Below are positions 63,500 to 64,000 of a DNA stretch of 64,000 nt, in pieces. Origin of the DNA: Acidimicrobiia bacterium (GTDB lineage Bacteria; Acidobacteriota; Terriglobia; Bryobacterales; Bryobacteraceae); contig VFZE01000019.1 of the NCBI GenBank assembly GCA_016871315.1, positions 41,760 to 105,759 of the forward strand. The letters are read 5' to 3'. The position numbers and the translations under genes were made by a program. The notes under the pieces are model-generated. The model saw nothing but the letters and a program-made list of their open reading frames with translations, searched no databases and was not told the DNA's origin. Each line of letters starts with the position of its first letter. The first letter of the stretch is position 1.

Positions 63500-63874
63500 G
63501 GATACGGTAGTTCCGCAGTGCCGTCGTCGCGACCGCCCCGGCCGCCGCCCCGTTGATGATCGTGAACGGTTTCTCCAGGCGCTCGTTCCGCAGCCGCTTG
63601 ATCAGGAAGAACTCCAGCAACAGAAACCCTCCGCTCGCCGCGGATTTCACCAGGACGCTCTTCCGCACGTTGATCCCGCCCTGGCTGTTCCGCAGCAGCG
63701 GGTTGTTCTCGCGCAGTCCCACGACGAATGCACGTCGGCGACGTTCGCCACCGCCAGCACCGCCACGCTGACCCGCCAGCGCTTTCTCCACGACCGTGAA
63801 TCGTCCCGATCGGCGGCCCCCGCCGTCCCGCTCGACAAACATAAGAGGATCACCAACCACCGTGTTAACCGCAT
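63500..63874 (-). pseudogene. Hypothetical exported protein, frameshifted
   Basis: A signal-like start (M-R-L-T-R-W-L-V-I-L-L) leads to R-V-S-V-A-V-L-A-V-A-N-V-A-D-V-H-S-S-W in one frame, then after a one-base loss L-R-E-N-N-P-L-L-R-N-S-Q-G-G-I-N-V-R and A-A-S-G-G-F-L-L-L-E-F-F-L in another. I recall similar acidobacterial proteins of unknown function. Either decayed or a sequencing indel. Confidence 0.55.
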
Positions 63875-63875
63875 A

Positions 63876-64000
63876 CGAGTCGTGCTTCCACAAATACAAG
63901 ACGGTGGCGCCGATGCAGACGGTGAACTTCGCACACAACGACTACCTGCAACTGCTGGCGGAGACGGGAGTGATCGGGTTCAGCATCTTCCTGCTGCTGG
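63876..64000 (+). pseudogene. O-antigen ligase/polymerase C-terminal part, 5' truncated, runs off the window
   Basis: Frame encodes K-Y-K-T-V-A-P-M-Q-T-V-N-F-A-H-N-D-Y-L-Q then L-L-A-E-T-G-V-I-G-F-S-I-F-L-L-L. A-H-N-D-Y-L-Q-L-L-A-E-T-G is the conserved periplasmic-loop motif of Wzy/WaaL proteins. Nothing of the first ~8 membrane helices lies upstream, so the 5' part was lost. The 3' end is outside the window. Confidence 0.7.

Noticed and set aside
1..64000. CRISPR arrays
   Set aside because: No set of regularly spaced identical repeats with unique spacers was seen; the TTGAC repeats are few, imperfect and irregular.

Overview
The window reads as a GC-rich Acidobacteriota chromosome, most like the Solibacteres/Bryobacterales ('Candidatus Solibacter'-type). 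This is inferred from gene content alone: carboxypeptidase-regulatory-domain TonB receptors, a CRTAC1 FG-GAP protein next to a TonB receptor and a TPR protein, the PSD1 (DUF1549/DUF1553) plus DUF1501 pair, haem c proteins fused to a PHM-like copper monooxygenase fold, a bactofilin and GH140-like (DUF4038) proteins. No rRNA or housekeeping marker is present to fix the taxonomy.

Layout. 1-3.4 kb: a partial zinc-ribbon gene and a TadE/TadG/VWA set. 3.5-9.7 kb: a tightly overlapping minus-strand operon (carboxylase beta subunit, AtuA, AtuA C-terminal-like protein, enoyl-CoA hydratase, penicillin-acylase-type Ntn hydrolase) resembling leucine/acyclic-terpene acyl-CoA catabolism. 9.8-26.8 kb: ordinary genes, including a fused alpha-beta 2-oxoacid dehydrogenase E1, an IscU-like scaffold, a radical SAM protein, a NUDIX hydrolase, an APC permease, a bactofilin, an intradiol dioxygenase with EF-hands, three haem c proteins (two with a complete set of PHM-like copper ligands), a dCache sensor and a decayed SulP transporter. 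26.9-30.4 kb: tRNA-Gln, a serine-recombinase island with higBA, imperfect repeats and a truncated HEAT-repeat gene.

30.4-61.2 kb is the most interesting part: a scattered carbohydrate-utilisation region centred on the branched pentose apiose. It holds D-apionate lactonase (ApnL), a GntR/FCD regulator, a RuBisCO-like decarboxylase (OiaC), a DUF1537 kinase (OiaK) and D-apionate oxidoisomerase (ApnO), that is, the D-apionate branch of apiose catabolism. Around them are three apiosidase-like (DUF4038) secreted proteins, one fused to an SGNH esterase domain, two TonB receptors (one frameshifted), and remnants of a rhamnosidase, an MFS transporter, a gluconolactonase and a Gfo/Idh/MocA dehydrogenase. 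I propose uptake of apiose-bearing plant glycans (for example rhamnogalacturonan-II or apiogalacturonan), release of apiose, oxidation outside this window or by a lost gene, then apionolactone -> apionate -> 3-oxo-isoapionate -> its 4-phosphate -> a four-carbon sugar phosphate. Candidate GntR operators overlap the promoters of oiaC and of the first TonB receptor gene.

The region has been remodelled: a 155-bp tail of oiaK is duplicated about 4.3 kb downstream, flanking an IS3 remnant, a DUF1365 remnant and the frameshifted receptor. 61.2-64 kb is mostly debris (DHFR, AbiEi-like, O-antigen-ligase fragments) with a small two-gene unit (membrane protein plus YdeI-like protein).
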